NCBI RefSeq assembly: GCF_026239675.1
Contig: NZ_JAPIVQ010000001.1
Span: forward strand, 186,001 to 250,000
Origin: Pedobacter sp. PLR
Lineage (GTDB): Bacteria; Bacteroidota; Bacteroidia; Sphingobacteriales; Sphingobacteriaceae
Reading direction: 5' to 3'
DNA length: 64,000 nt
Shown piece after piece: positions 52,267 through 61,247 of this stretch. A model generated the notes under the pieces. That model was not told the DNA's origin, made no database searches, and saw only the letters and a list, made by a program, of their open reading frames with translations. Numbering within the stretch: the first letter of the stretch is position 1; each line of letters begins with the position of its first letter. The position numbers and the translations under genes were made by a program.

Positions 52267-52839
52267 ATGAAAGCGAACTTACTTTTAATAGCGGCTACCC
52301 TTTTAATGGCATTGTCTGCCTGCAATAAAGTTTCGGAAAGCATCCAGCGCGATATCATTATTAAACCAGACTCCCTGTTGTTTTCCATTCCACCTACAGC
52401 CTTAAGTAGTGATTCCATCGTCATCGACAATCTGCCTGCTACGGTAAATATCATTGATGAGATCAACAACCCTGGCGGAGAAAACTTTAGTCTGGAAAAC
52501 ATCACAAAGGTTAAGGTTTCCGATTTCAGCATCACCTATGTACCCAAAGTAAAGGACAGCGTTGATGCGAAAAACAATTTCAGCAGCATCTCCACACTCA
52601 GGGTCAACTTAATTAACGGGCTAAAAAGGGACAGTTTAGCAAAATATGCAAATACCGGCTCAATAGATGCCGTTCCCCTGCGACTGTCATTAACACCTGT
52701 AATTGATGGAGAGGTTCTGAGAACCTACCTTAACAATGGAAGCTTAAAATACAGCGTGGTGATCAGACTTAGAAAATCTACTACAGATACCATTAGGGCA
52801 AAGCTCAGCGCAAGCTATACCTTAACACTTGAGAAATAA
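52267..52839 (+). CDS. Hypothetical lipoprotein
   Basis: The 190-residue protein has a lipobox (LSAC, Cys at 19) behind a hydrophobic signal, so it is a lipoprotein of the inner or outer membrane. The mature part is Ser/Asn/Thr-rich and beta-like, with alternating hydrophobic strands (ADFSITYVPKVKDSV region near 80, LRLSLTPVIDGEVL near 137, YTLTLEK end). No domain is recognised. It lacks the SDDD-type surface export signal after the Cys. Its coding end is followed by 377 bp before a terminator. Confidence 0.75.
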   Translation: MKANLLLIAATLLMALSACNKVSESIQRDIIIKPDSLLFSIPPTALSSDSIVIDNLPATVNIIDEINNPGGENFSLENITKVKVSDFSITYVPKVKDSVDAKNNFSSISTLRVNLINGLKRDSLAKYANTGSIDAVPLRLSLTPVIDGEVLRTYLNNGSLKYSVVIRLRKSTTDTIRAKLSASYTLTLEK

Positions 52840-53216
52840 CAGGCATTGTCCATATAAAATCCAATTCAACTCCATTTTTTTTGTAAGGTCAAATAAGTGT
52901 GGGACAGTTCGGGATACCCTCGTACTGCTGCCGCATTGTGTCCCTACTTCTTTAATCCTTAATAGATCCTTGATAGATGGTTGATAGGTCCTTGATAGGT
53001 CCAAATGACCTATCAACGATGGTGCAGGGACCTATTAAACATGGAGAAATGACGAAGACAATCGAGAAGCATACCGAAAGGATGTTGAAGGCAAACTGAA
53101 GACAGCAGCAATTGAACGTCTTGCCTGAAGGAAGTTCCGCCATGATGGGATTGCGCTTATAAACCAGCAGCCATTCGAGGCAGCAATGAAAAGCAATCCC
53201 AAAAATACACAAACGC
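52840..53216. other. Gene-poor region with tandem and inverted repeats
   Basis: No credible gene is present; two overlapping minus-strand frames here are Cys/Phe-rich and unlike real proteins. The region may be a long 3' untranslated tail of the lipoprotein mRNA, or a separate transcript, since the next terminator on the plus strand is at 53217. The 11-bp repeat array at 52959-53016 is listed separately. Confidence 0.4.
52959..53016. repeat. Four 11-bp tandem repeats plus inverted copy
   Basis: Four contiguous 11-mers are read: TTAATAGATCC (52959), TTGATAGATGG (52970), TTGATAGGTCC (52981) and TTGATAGGTCC (52992). The last is followed after 5 bp by the exact reverse complement GACCTATCAA (53007-53016), which makes a perfect 10-bp stem. 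The unit length is one helical turn. Function is unknown. Confidence 0.8.
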
Positions 53217-53252
53217 AAAAAGGTGCCCAAAACAAATTGAGCACCTTTTTTT
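53217..53252. terminator. Bidirectional terminator before CDGSH gene
   Basis: AAAAAGGTGC pairs perfectly with GCACCTTTTT (10 bp) across a 14-nt loop, with T run on the right and A run on the left. It serves the minus-strand CDGSH gene and any transcript coming from the left. Confidence 0.85.
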
Positions 53253-53286
53253 AATCACCGGTTAAATCGCCCGGAAACCTCCTTAC

Positions 53287-53511
53287 TTATACTTTTCTTG
53301 GAGGAAGTTCGAAAGCAACTGCATCATGCTCAAAATGACCACGGTGAGCTCCATCACAGAAAGGCTTGTTGGCAGATAATCCACAACGACAGATCGACAA
53401 TGCTGTTCTGCCTTGCAATCCGTATTCATTTCCCTGCATATCTACGATTTCAAAGTCTCCTTCGATCTTCACAGATCCGTTGTTATTTATGGTTAATTTC
53501 GTTTTTGACAT
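53287..53511 (-). CDS. CDGSH-type iron-sulfur protein
   Basis: This 74-residue protein is a single CDGSH [2Fe-2S] domain. The ligands are Cys41, Cys43, Cys52 and His56 (ICRCGLSANKPFCDGAH), the 3Cys:1His pattern of mitoNEET-like proteins. There is no membrane anchor, as usual in bacteria. It probably acts in redox sensing or cluster transfer; the partner is unknown. It has its own promoter and terminator. Confidence 0.95.
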   Translation of the reverse strand: MSKTKLTINNNGSVKIEGDFEIVDMQGNEYGLQGRTALSICRCGLSANKPFCDGAHRGHFEHDAVAFELPPRKV

Positions 53512-53527
53512 CTTTAAATATTTTTGA

Positions 53528-53557
53528 CAAAAATAGAAATTGAAAGCTCAAACAAAG
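53528..53557 (-). promoter_or_regulatory. CDGSH gene promoter, -33 and -7 boxes
   Basis: On the minus strand TTTG (53554-53557) is followed after 18 bp by TATTTTTG (53528-53535), close to the consensus TTTG-N19/20-TAnnTTTG. The leader to the ATG at 53511 is about 12 nt. Confidence 0.7.
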
Positions 53558-53651
53558 CGCCTGATTGCAATTTAGATTCATTCACATTAAGCACAAAAAC
53601 GTGTCTAAACATCAGCTTTCTTCAATAACCACGATTTAACAATGTTCAAAA

Positions 53652-53682
53652 TTGATTATGAACTTAAAAATGTTTATATTTG
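53652..53682 (+). promoter_or_regulatory. Consensus promoter of the cold-shock-type gene
   Basis: TTG (53652-53654), a 20-bp spacer and TATATTTG (53675-53682) are the best full promoter match in the window. Transcription would start near 53689. Confidence 0.75.
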
Positions 53683-53898
53683 CATGAAACGGGATATCAT
53701 TACAACTATTCTCTTTCTACTTACCCACTAATCAATCTTATGATTAGGTTTCAATTTCTCCAGGTTGCTGATCCGTTGCCTCCCGAGAATTAAATTACAT
53801 TCTAGCCATTATTGATTCATAAAGGGATCAAATAATCAAGCAAACAGAATAGGTAAAACCAGAGGAGAAGGTTATTTTTTAACTAATACATTGAATTT
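53683..53898 (+). promoter_or_regulatory. Long 5' leader of the cold-shock-type gene
   Basis: About 210 nt of untranslated leader separate the promoter from the ATG at 53899. It begins with a 15-codon AUG frame (53683) and a perfect hairpin CTAATCA-ATCTTA-TGATTAG (53728-53747). Long structured leaders are typical of cold-shock mRNAs, where they act as thermosensors; this is by analogy. Confidence 0.45.
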
Positions 53899-54108
53899 AT
53901 GGCTAAATCTCAGGCTACCTTCATGAAGAAGCAACTAGAAAAAAACAGGCAGAAGAAAAAAGAAGATAAAGAACATCGCAAGCAAGAGCGTCAACAAAAT
54001 TCTTCTGGTGGTGATCTTGAAAGCATGATGGCTTATGTGAATGAATTCGGGGAGATTGTATCTACTCCACCGGAAAAGGCCCCAGAAAAAGGACCAGAAA
54101 AGAAATAA
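53899..54108 (+). CDS. Lys-rich N-terminal region of a cold-shock-type protein, without the CSD
   Basis: The 69-residue, highly charged protein starts MAKSQATFMKKQLEKNRQKK and contains SMMAYVNEFGEIVSTPP. I recall this KEKEKNRLKKK...MAYVDEFGNITSTPP pattern as the N-terminal extension of longer Bacteroidota cold-shock proteins, where an OB-fold cold-shock domain follows. Here the frame ends in a Pro/Glu/Lys tail and a terminator follows 12 bp later, so the domain is absent. It could be a stand-alone RNA-binding or ribosome-associated factor. The family recollection is from memory. Confidence 0.65.
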   Translation: MAKSQATFMKKQLEKNRQKKKEDKEHRKQERQQNSSGGDLESMMAYVNEFGEIVSTPPEKAPEKGPEKK

Positions 54109-54119
54109 TAAAATAAGAG

Positions 54120-54143
54120 AGCTGCTATAAAGCGGCTTTTTTT
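54120..54143 (+). terminator. Terminator after cold-shock-type gene
   Basis: AGCTGCT (54120-54126) pairs with AGCGGCT (54131-54137) with one G-U, followed by T6. Confidence 0.8.
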
Positions 54144-54230
54144 GTACACTATTGGGTACAGAATACCACAATAACAGGCATTAAACCCCTGTTATCCTAT
54201 TTTCCCGTTTCCTTAACGGGATTTTTTTTT
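54143..54230. terminator. Hairpin cluster ahead of the biosynthetic cluster
   Basis: Three further hairpins follow in 90 bp: TGTAC/GTACA (54143-54160), ATAACAGG/CCTGTTAT (54171-54195, 8 bp perfect) and CCCGTT/AACGGG (54204-54220) with a T9 run. The last is a clear rho-independent terminator. Together with the 54120 terminator they insulate the NRPS operon from upstream transcription. Confidence 0.7.
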
Positions 54231-54506
54231 CTTTATTTTAGAAAAAAAACAACAGTACACTCCCATCCCTTTTCCCCGGAAGACACCATTCTTAAGACCA
54301 GACAGGTAAGACTATCCATTGGGATACACATAGTTACCTTATCACTTTACTTCCATTATGTTTATCTCTGTAGAAATAAACCTGCTATTTTACTATTTTT
54401 GATTAGGGAAAATGTTTAATTTTCATTAAACATTAGTATTATTTTTAAAACAAGCCTGTTTTTTGATGAACAACAAAATAATAAAAGAGATTAAACGCTA
54501 ATCGCT
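54231..54506 (+). promoter_or_regulatory. Upstream region of the NRPS/PKS operon with -7 box at 54394-54401
   Basis: The 276 bp hold no gene and are AT-rich. TATTTTTG at 54394-54401 is an exact TAnnTTTG match and would give a leader of about 100 nt before the ATG at 54507. No clear -33 element or operator palindrome is seen, so activation by a regulator outside the window is possible. Confidence 0.45.
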
Positions 54507-57500
54507 ATGAATAACCTCTCCAATTTTTCGGATAGAAATACCATTCTGGATTTGTTTGCTGAGCAAGTCAAATCAGTACCCCATCAAACCGCCGTATTAT
54601 TTGAAGGCCATGCCTTAAGTTATCAGGAATTAGACCAGATTTCTAACCGGCTGGCTCATTATCTGATCCGGAAGGGAATACAAAAAGAGACTTTAGTGCC
54701 CATTTGCCTGAACAACCCTGAAAGTATGTTGATCAGCATTTTAGCGGTTTTCAAAGCCGGAGCTGCCTATGTCCCTATTGATGAAGATTTCCCATTGGCC
54801 CGCATGAAATACATGGTTCAGGACAGTGCTGCGTCCCTGGTGATCACCGATTTAAAATCCTTACCCTTTCTCACGGCAGCCTCAGGTTTACAGGTGATCC
54901 TGGCGGATGAGGACTGGACAATCGCCGCTGAATCACCGGATACCGCAGTTCAGCTGACCATTGACCCGGATCAGGCGGCTTATGTCATTTACACTTCCGG
55001 CTCTACCGGATTACCTAAAGGCGTGTTAATTGAACACCATTCCTTAACCGACTATGTGTTGGGTTTAGCCACCCATTTGCCCTTATCCAGCTGCAAAAAC
55101 TATGCTGTGGGTGCAACTATGGCTACCGACCTTGGCAATACCGCTATCTTTAGCGCATTGACCCTTGGAGGTACTTTACACCTTTTCAGCAAAGAAAACT
55201 TTAATACGCCCGAATATATTCACCCTTATTTCAGGGACCATACCATTGACTGCCTCAAAATCGTACCCTCTCACTGGAAATCACTGGCTTTAGATGGTCA
55301 GGATTTAATGCCTCAACAGCTGTTGATATTTGGAGGAGAAGCACTGAGTGCCAGCATGGTTAAAGAAATTAATCGTCCTGTATCAAATACCTGCAGGATT
55401 GTAAACCACTACGGTCCTACCGAGACCACTATTGGAAAACTCCTGCACCTGGTGAATGAAACCACGGTTTATGACCATACCATCCCTATTGGCAAGCCAT
55501 TTACCAATGCGAAGGTTTATATTCTAAATCCGGAGTTCCGGGAGGCCGCCGTAAATGAACCCGGAGAAATCTATATCGGAGGCGCTGGCCTGGCTCGTGG
55601 GTATTTAAACCGCCCTGACCTTACCGCAGAACGCTTTGTCAAGGATTTCTTTTCTGAGGAACCTGGTGCACGTTTATACCTGACCGGTGATCTTGGCAAA
55701 AAACGCGAAGACGGGGAAATTGAGTATCTCGGTCGCATTGATGACCAGGTGAAAATCCGCGGTTACCGGATTGAGCTTGGGGAGATTGAAAGCATCCTTC
55801 AAACGGCACCTGGTATCAAACAAGGGGTAATTTTAGCCAGAGAAAACAAGCTCGGTGATAAAAGACTAATTGCTTATGTGGTGGTACAGGAGGATTACGA
55901 TAAGAAAACCCTGATCAGTTATTTAGAAAGCAAGCTACCAGGTTATATGGTGCCACAGCTTATTGTACCTATGGAGGCGCTGCCTTTTAGTCCGAATGGA
56001 AAGGTGGATAAAAAAGCTTTACCAGATCCGGATGCGGCTACCTTATTGACAAACACCTATGAGGCACCAAATTACGAAACAGAAAACAACCTTTCGGCAA
56101 TCTGGAAAGAGATCCTTGGGGTGAGCAGAGTGGGTATTGAGGACAACTTTTTTGAGCTTGGCGGGAATTCCCTGCTGGCGCAGAAATCTGTTGCTTTATT
56201 GAAAACCAGACATGGCTTGCATTTGCTGGTTACCAGGGTGTATCAATTTCCAAGAATTAAAGACATTGCTGCCTTTCTGGATGGCAAGGATCTGGTTAAA
56301 ACCTATAAAAACAACGTTAAAGCACAAAACGAAGATCAGGATATTGCGGTCATTGGGATGAGTGGCAGGTTTCCAGGGGCTGATTCTGTAACTGAGCTTT
56401 GGGAACTCCTTAAAGCAGGAAAAGAAAGCACCAGATTTTTTACTGAAGCGGAAATTGACCAGAGCGTTCCTGCGGAAATCAGGAATCATCCTGATTATGT
56501 GAAAGCAAGGGGAATTATTGAGGAAGTACAGGGTTTTGATGCTGGTTTCTTTGGCATCACGCCGAAGCTGGCAGAGCTCATGGATCCGCAGCAACGTATA
56601 TTTCTAGAGATTGCCTGGCAGGTGCTTGAAAAAACCGGTTATACTGCTGAGCATTATGAGGGCAGAACCGGTGTTTTTGCAGGCGTCCGCGTGAATACCT
56701 ATTATGCGAACAATGTGTTGCCCAATCCGGATCTGATCGAAAATGTAGGTCGGTTTCAGGTGGTAACCGTTAATGATAAAGACTATGTATCCACAAGAAC
56801 GGCGTATACGCTCAATCTAAATGGTCCGGCGGTCAATGTGCAATCGGCTTGTTCTACATCGCTGTTGGCAGTCGCACAGGCTGTACAAAGTATCAGAGCG
56901 GGCCAGTGTGAGATGGCACTTGCAGGTGGCGCAACGATAAACGCCCCGGTAAATGTGGGCCATCTTTATGAAGAAGGTGCCATGTTGAGCAATGACGGCC
57001 ATTGCCGGCCCTTTGATGCCGGTGCAGAAGGTACTGTTTTTAGTGACGGTGCCGGTGTAGTCTTATTGAAAAATAAGGCCGCAGCTTTAAGAGACGGCGA
57101 CCTGATTTACGCGCTTATCAAAGGAGTCGGCATCAGCAATGATGGTGGTGGTAAAGGCAGTTTCACCGCACCTAGTGCCGAAGGACAAGCCGCAGCAATC
57201 CGTATGGCTATTGATGATGCAGGGGTCGATCCTGCGCAGATTAGTTATATAGAAACCCACGGAACTGCGACTCCACTTGGTGATCCGATAGAAATTGAAG
57301 GCCTAAACCTAGCCTTTGGCAAGCAGAAAAAGAAACAGTACTGTGCTATTGGCTCTGTAAAAAGTAATTTTGGTCATCTTACCTGCGCTGCAGGAGTAAC
57401 CGGGTTGATTAAAGCCAGTCTGGCCATGCACCATCAGCAGATTCCAGCCAGTATAAATTATGAGAAAGCAAACCCGAATATAGATTTTGAAGACAGTCCT

Positions 57501-60500
57501 TTTATCGTTAATACGGATTTAAAGGATTGGAAAGGTGATCAACGCCTTGCTGGTGTGAGTTCTTTTGGTGTGGGGGGAACGAATGTGCACCTGATTCTGG
57601 AATCTTATACTGATCAGACCCGGGATAGTGCTTCCTCAGCTTCGCATACTTCGCGTCCTTTGCAACTGATCACCTGGTCTGCTAAAAATGAGCAGAGTTT
57701 AAACCAGTATGGCGAAAAACTTGTAACGTTCTTAAATGATGCCAGTACTGTGGAGCTTCCCGACATTGCTTATACCTTAAATCAGTTCAGAAAATCTTTC
57801 CCTTTCCGTAGGTTTGTATTGGCCTCAGATCTGGAATCGCTTAAAATAGAATTACAAAAAGGCGGCAGTTTAGCTCCTGGACAAACGAAGAAAAACCCCG
57901 GAGTAATCAGGGAGACGGTATTTACCTTCCCCGGACAGGGGGCACAATTCCCTGGCATGGGGAAAGCACTATATGACCAGGAACCTGTGTTTCGCGCAGC
58001 GATGGATGAATGTAATGCGCTTTTAAAATCTAAATTACAGGAAAGTCTCTTAGATATTATCTATCCCCCGGAGCTGAATAAAGCAGCGGAAGAACAATTG
58101 AAAAACACGAAGTACAGTCAGCCAGCCTTGTTTATGATCGGCTATGCCCTCGGTAAATTATGGATGAGCTGGGGGGTATATCCTTCCGCATTTATCGGCC
58201 ATAGTATCGGGGAATTTGTAGCGGCACATTTTGCCGGTGTACTCGACTTAACTGATGCCTTAAATATCATCGCCACGCGCGGACAACTGATGTCTGAGCT
58301 TCCGGGTGGCAGTATGCTTTCGGCGCGGGAAAAGGCGGAAACATTGAGACCACTCCTTCCTGAGGATGTTGCTATTGCTGCCATCAACTCCCCTGATCTT
58401 TGTGTACTGGCAGGAACTGATGAGGCTATCGCTGCATTTACTGCCGTCTTAAATGAAAAAGAAATCGCCAACAGACTGTTACATACCAGTCACGCTTTCC
58501 ATTCTTATATGATGGATCCTGTGCTGGAACCTTTTACAAAAGCGCTGTTACAGCTGAAATTTAATGCCCCTCGCCTGCCCATTTATTCTACGGTAAAAGG
58601 AAGAAAAATGACTGATGAGGAAGCTACAGACCCGGGCTATTGGGCCAACCACCTGCGTTCTACCGTTTTATTTGACGATGCCGCAGCCTTGTTGCTTGCA
58701 GAAAACCAAGGAAAAGCATTTATTGAAATGGGCCCTGGTAATGCTACAGCTACGTTTTTACGTCAGCAGCCAGCAGGAAAAAACAACCTGATCCTAAGCT
58801 CACTGGAAATGCCAAAAGACAATGAATCCGCTTACCATAGCCTGTTAAGGGCTTACGGCGCTTTGTGGTTAAACGGCTACCAACCAGATTGGGCTGCTTT
58901 TTATAAAGAAGAAAAGCGGATCAAACTAACGAACCTGCCTACTTATGCCTTTAATAAAACAAAATACTGGGTTCAGCCACCTGCTTCAACCGCAGGTTAC
59001 AATGCTACCCTTTCCATGGCAGGTTTCAACGCCTCTGTTTCAACGGACGTTTTTACCCCTCCTGTTTATATAGAACAACCCTTTACCTCAAACCAACAAA
59101 CTACACCAGTAATGAGAAAGCAATCGTTAATCAGTCAGATCAAGGATATTCTGGAAAATACCTCAGGAATAGATATGCAGGACGCTTCTTCGGAGATCAG
59201 CTTTATAGAGATGGGACTGGATTCCCTGTTGTTAACTCAGATTGCAATTGCCCTGAAGAAAAGCTTTAATGTACCGGTTACCTTTCGACAATTAAACGAA
59301 GAGTTCAGCAATCTTGATCAGTTAGCCAGTTACCTTGACCAGCAATTGCCTCCTGAAACGGCAAGCCCTCCAGTAGCGGCTGTTCATACACCAAACCCAT
59401 CTGCCGCTGTAAATGGAGCAAGTTCAGCAAACGGAAATCACCCTCCTGCAATGGGTTATCATGCGCACAATTCCGGCGCTGCGATTGAGCTGATTAGTCA
59501 GCAAATACAGTTATTGGCCAGACAGGTTGCTTTGTTGCAAGGGAACCCGATAGCGGTACAAAGCGTTGTGGTAACACCTCCTGTTCCACCTGCTATGCCT
59601 TTGCCTGATGCACCTGTTCCGCCTCGTAATACTCCTTTATCGAATGCTACAACTCCCGATTTAAGTCCTGAGGAACTGGCAGAGATTAAAAAACCTTTTG
59701 GCGCCAGTCCGAAAATAGAGAAACAATCTGCGTCCTTAACTCAGGATCAGCAACAATATCTGGACGATTTAATAGTCAGGTATACTGATAAAACGAAATC
59801 CAGTAAGACTTATACCCAGGAAAACCGGTCGCACATGGCCGATCCAAGGGTAGTTTCCGGGTTTAAACCGGCGACTAAAGAATTGGTTTATTCCATTGTG
59901 ATCAACAAATCCAGGGGCAGCAAGTTCTGGGATCTGGACGGAAACGAGTACATCGATGCCTTAAACGGCTTTGGCTCAAACATGCTGGGTTATCAGCCTG
60001 ATGTAATCAAAAACGCTTTATTGGAGCAGATTGAGAAGGGTTATGAGATTGGGCCACAGCATGAGCTTGCCGGAGAAGTGAGTAAACTGATTTGTGAATT
60101 CACTGATTTCGACCGTTCTGCACTATGTAATACCGGTTCGGAAGCCGTTTTAGGTGCCATGCGCATTGCACGTACCGTAACCGGCCGTTCCTTGATTGTC
60201 GCCTTTACCGGTTCTTACCATGGAATTGTGGATGAGGTGATTGTGAGGGGCAGTAAAAAACTGAAATCATTCCCTGCGGCACCGGGTATTATGCCGGAAG
60301 CCGTACAAAATATGCTGATCCTGGATTATGGGACAGACGAATCTTTAAGGATTATCAAAGAGCGTGCGGATGAAATTGCAGCAGTTTTGGTAGAACCTGT
60401 TCAGAGTCGCAGACCAGAGTTCCAGCCAGTTGCCTTTTTGAAAGAATTGAGAGCAGTTACAGAGAACTCTGGAACAGCTTTAATTTTTGATGAGGTGATC

Positions 60501-61235
60501 TCTGGTTTCCGTTTTCATCCGCGTGGTACACAGGGTATGTTTGACATTAAAGCGGATCTGGGTACTTATGGAAAGGTAGCCGGTGCAGGGATTTCTATTG
60601 GCATTATTGCAGGAAAAAGGAAGTTTATGGATGCGCTGGACGGTGGTTTCTGGCAATATGGTGATGATTCCGTTCCTGAAATCGGGGTCACCTATTTTGC
60701 AGGAACTTTTGTACGCCATCCTCTGGCGCTGGCCACCGCCAAAGCCTCCTTAACTTATATGAAGGAACAGGGCCCTGGCTTACAGTCCGGCTTAAATGAA
60801 AAAACAAAATACATTGCGGATACTTTAAATGCAATCCTCAAAAAGCTGGACGTACCGATGTTCATCGCACAGTTTGGTTCTTTATGGCGCGTTAAGTTTT
60901 TAGAGGACTATGCCTATACCGAATTGTTCTTTACATTAATGCGTTTGAAAGGCATCCATATTCTGGAAGGTTTCTCCTGCTTCTTAACGACTGCGCATAG
61001 TCAGGAGGATATTGATAAAATCATCACCACTTTTGAAGTCTGTTTAGCAGAGTTAAAAGCTGCCGGTTTTATTCCCACCTATATCCACCCTGTGGAGGAA
61101 AAAATCTCCTCAAAAATGGATATATTTAATAGTCCGCCTTTGCCAAATGCCAGATTGGGAAAAGATAAAGATGGCAATCCGGCCTGGTTTATTGAAGATC
61201 ACCAGAATCCAGGAAAATACCTACAGGTAAATTAA
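54507..61235 (+). CDS. Hybrid NRPS-PKS-aminotransferase megasynthase (A-PCP-KS-AT-ACP-AMT)
   Basis: This 2242-residue multidomain enzyme is read as: adenylation domain (about 10-505; core YTSGSTGLPKG near 162, NHYGPTETTIG near 300, catalytic Lys near 497), peptidyl carrier (Ser555 in ELGGNSLL), ketosynthase (about 612-1040; Cys782 in SACSTS, HGTATPLGDP near 918, KSNFGHLT near 950), acyltransferase (FPGQGAQFPGMG near 1140, Ser1233 in GHSIGEF, malonyl-type HAFHS near 1328), carrier 2 (Ser1573 in GLDSLL), a Pro/Ala linker, and a GSA-type aminotransferase (about 1745-2190; DEVISGFRFHP near 1993, PLP Lys2023). There is no C domain before the A domain, so this is a loading line; no KR, DH or methyltransferase is present. 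The ten specificity residues read DLTKIGHIGK, matching Asp except for one conservative change. Confidence 0.93.
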   Translation: MNNLSNFSDRNTILDLFAEQVKSVPHQTAVLFEGHALSYQELDQISNRLAHYLIRKGIQKETLVPICLNNPESMLISILAVFKAGAAYVPIDEDFPLARMKYMVQDSAASLVITDLKSLPFLTAASGLQVILADEDWTIAAESPDTAVQLTIDPDQAAYVIYTSGSTGLPKGVLIEHHSLTDYVLGLATHLPLSSCKNYAVGATMATDLGNTAIFSALTLGGTLHLFSKENFNTPEYIHPYFRDHTIDCLKIVPSHWKSLALDGQDLMPQQLLIFGGEALSASMVKEINRPVSNTCRIVNHYGPTETTIGKLLHLVNETTVYDHTIPIGKPFTNAKVYILNPEFREAAVNEPGEIYIGGAGLARGYLNRPDLTAERFVKDFFSEEPGARLYLTGDLGKKREDGEIEYLGRIDDQVKIRGYRIELGEIESILQTAPGIKQGVILARENKLGDKRLIAYVVVQEDYDKKTLISYLESKLPGYMVPQLIVPMEALPFSPNGKVDKKALPDPDAATLLTNTYEAPNYETENNLSAIWKEILGVSRVGIEDNFFELGGNSLLAQKSVALLKTRHGLHLLVTRVYQFPRIKDIAAFLDGKDLVKTYKNNVKAQNEDQDIAVIGMSGRFPGADSVTELWELLKAGKESTRFFTEAEIDQSVPAEIRNHPDYVKARGIIEEVQGFDAGFFGITPKLAELMDPQQRIFLEIAWQVLEKTGYTAEHYEGRTGVFAGVRVNTYYANNVLPNPDLIENVGRFQVVTVNDKDYVSTRTAYTLNLNGPAVNVQSACSTSLLAVAQAVQSIRAGQCEMALAGGATINAPVNVGHLYEEGAMLSNDGHCRPFDAGAEGTVFSDGAGVVLLKNKAAALRDGDLIYALIKGVGISNDGGGKGSFTAPSAEGQAAAIRMAIDDAGVDPAQISYIETHGTATPLGDPIEIEGLNLAFGKQKKKQYCAIGSVKSNFGHLTCAAGVTGLIKASLAMHHQQIPASINYEKANPNIDFEDSPFIVNTDLKDWKGDQRLAGVSSFGVGGTNVHLILESYTDQTRDSASSASHTSRPLQLITWSAKNEQSLNQYGEKLVTFLNDASTVELPDIAYTLNQFRKSFPFRRFVLASDLESLKIELQKGGSLAPGQTKKNPGVIRETVFTFPGQGAQFPGMGKALYDQEPVFRAAMDECNALLKSKLQESLLDIIYPPELNKAAEEQLKNTKYSQPALFMIGYALGKLWMSWGVYPSAFIGHSIGEFVAAHFAGVLDLTDALNIIATRGQLMSELPGGSMLSAREKAETLRPLLPEDVAIAAINSPDLCVLAGTDEAIAAFTAVLNEKEIANRLLHTSHAFHSYMMDPVLEPFTKALLQLKFNAPRLPIYSTVKGRKMTDEEATDPGYWANHLRSTVLFDDAAALLLAENQGKAFIEMGPGNATATFLRQQPAGKNNLILSSLEMPKDNESAYHSLLRAYGALWLNGYQPDWAAFYKEEKRIKLTNLPTYAFNKTKYWVQPPASTAGYNATLSMAGFNASVSTDVFTPPVYIEQPFTSNQQTTPVMRKQSLISQIKDILENTSGIDMQDASSEISFIEMGLDSLLLTQIAIALKKSFNVPVTFRQLNEEFSNLDQLASYLDQQLPPETASPPVAAVHTPNPSAAVNGASSANGNHPPAMGYHAHNSGAAIELISQQIQLLARQVALLQGNPIAVQSVVVTPPVPPAMPLPDAPVPPRNTPLSNATTPDLSPEELAEIKKPFGASPKIEKQSASLTQDQQQYLDDLIVRYTDKTKSSKTYTQENRSHMADPRVVSGFKPATKELVYSIVINKSRGSKFWDLDGNEYIDALNGFGSNMLGYQPDVIKNALLEQIEKGYEIGPQHELAGEVSKLICEFTDFDRSALCNTGSEAVLGAMRIARTVTGRSLIVAFTGSYHGIVDEVIVRGSKKLKSFPAAPGIMPEAVQNMLILDYGTDESLRIIKERADEIAAVLVEPVQSRRPEFQPVAFLKELRAVTENSGTALIFDEVISGFRFHPRGTQGMFDIKADLGTYGKVAGAGISIGIIAGKRKFMDALDGGFWQYGDDSVPEIGVTYFAGTFVRHPLALATAKASLTYMKEQGPGLQSGLNEKTKYIADTLNAILKKLDVPMFIAQFGSLWRVKFLEDYAYTELFFTLMRLKGIHILEGFSCFLTTAHSQEDIDKIITTFEVCLAELKAAGFIPTYIHPVEEKISSKMDIFNSPPLPNARLGKDKDGNPAWFIEDHQNPGKYLQVN

Positions 61236-61247
61236 ACATAAAACTTA

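Noticed and set aside
52959..53016. CRISPR array
   Set aside because: The repeats are contiguous 11-mers without spacers, there are only four, and no cas genes are present.
52952..53244. Two overlapping minus-strand ORFs (69 and 92 residues) in the repeat region
   Set aside because: They are Cys/Phe/Trp-rich with no family resemblance, overlap each other in different frames, run through the tandem repeat and the terminator, and lack a promoter.
54507..61235. Split of the megasynthase into separate NRPS and PKS genes
   Set aside because: The frame is continuous from 54507 to 61235 with no stop, and the linkers read through.
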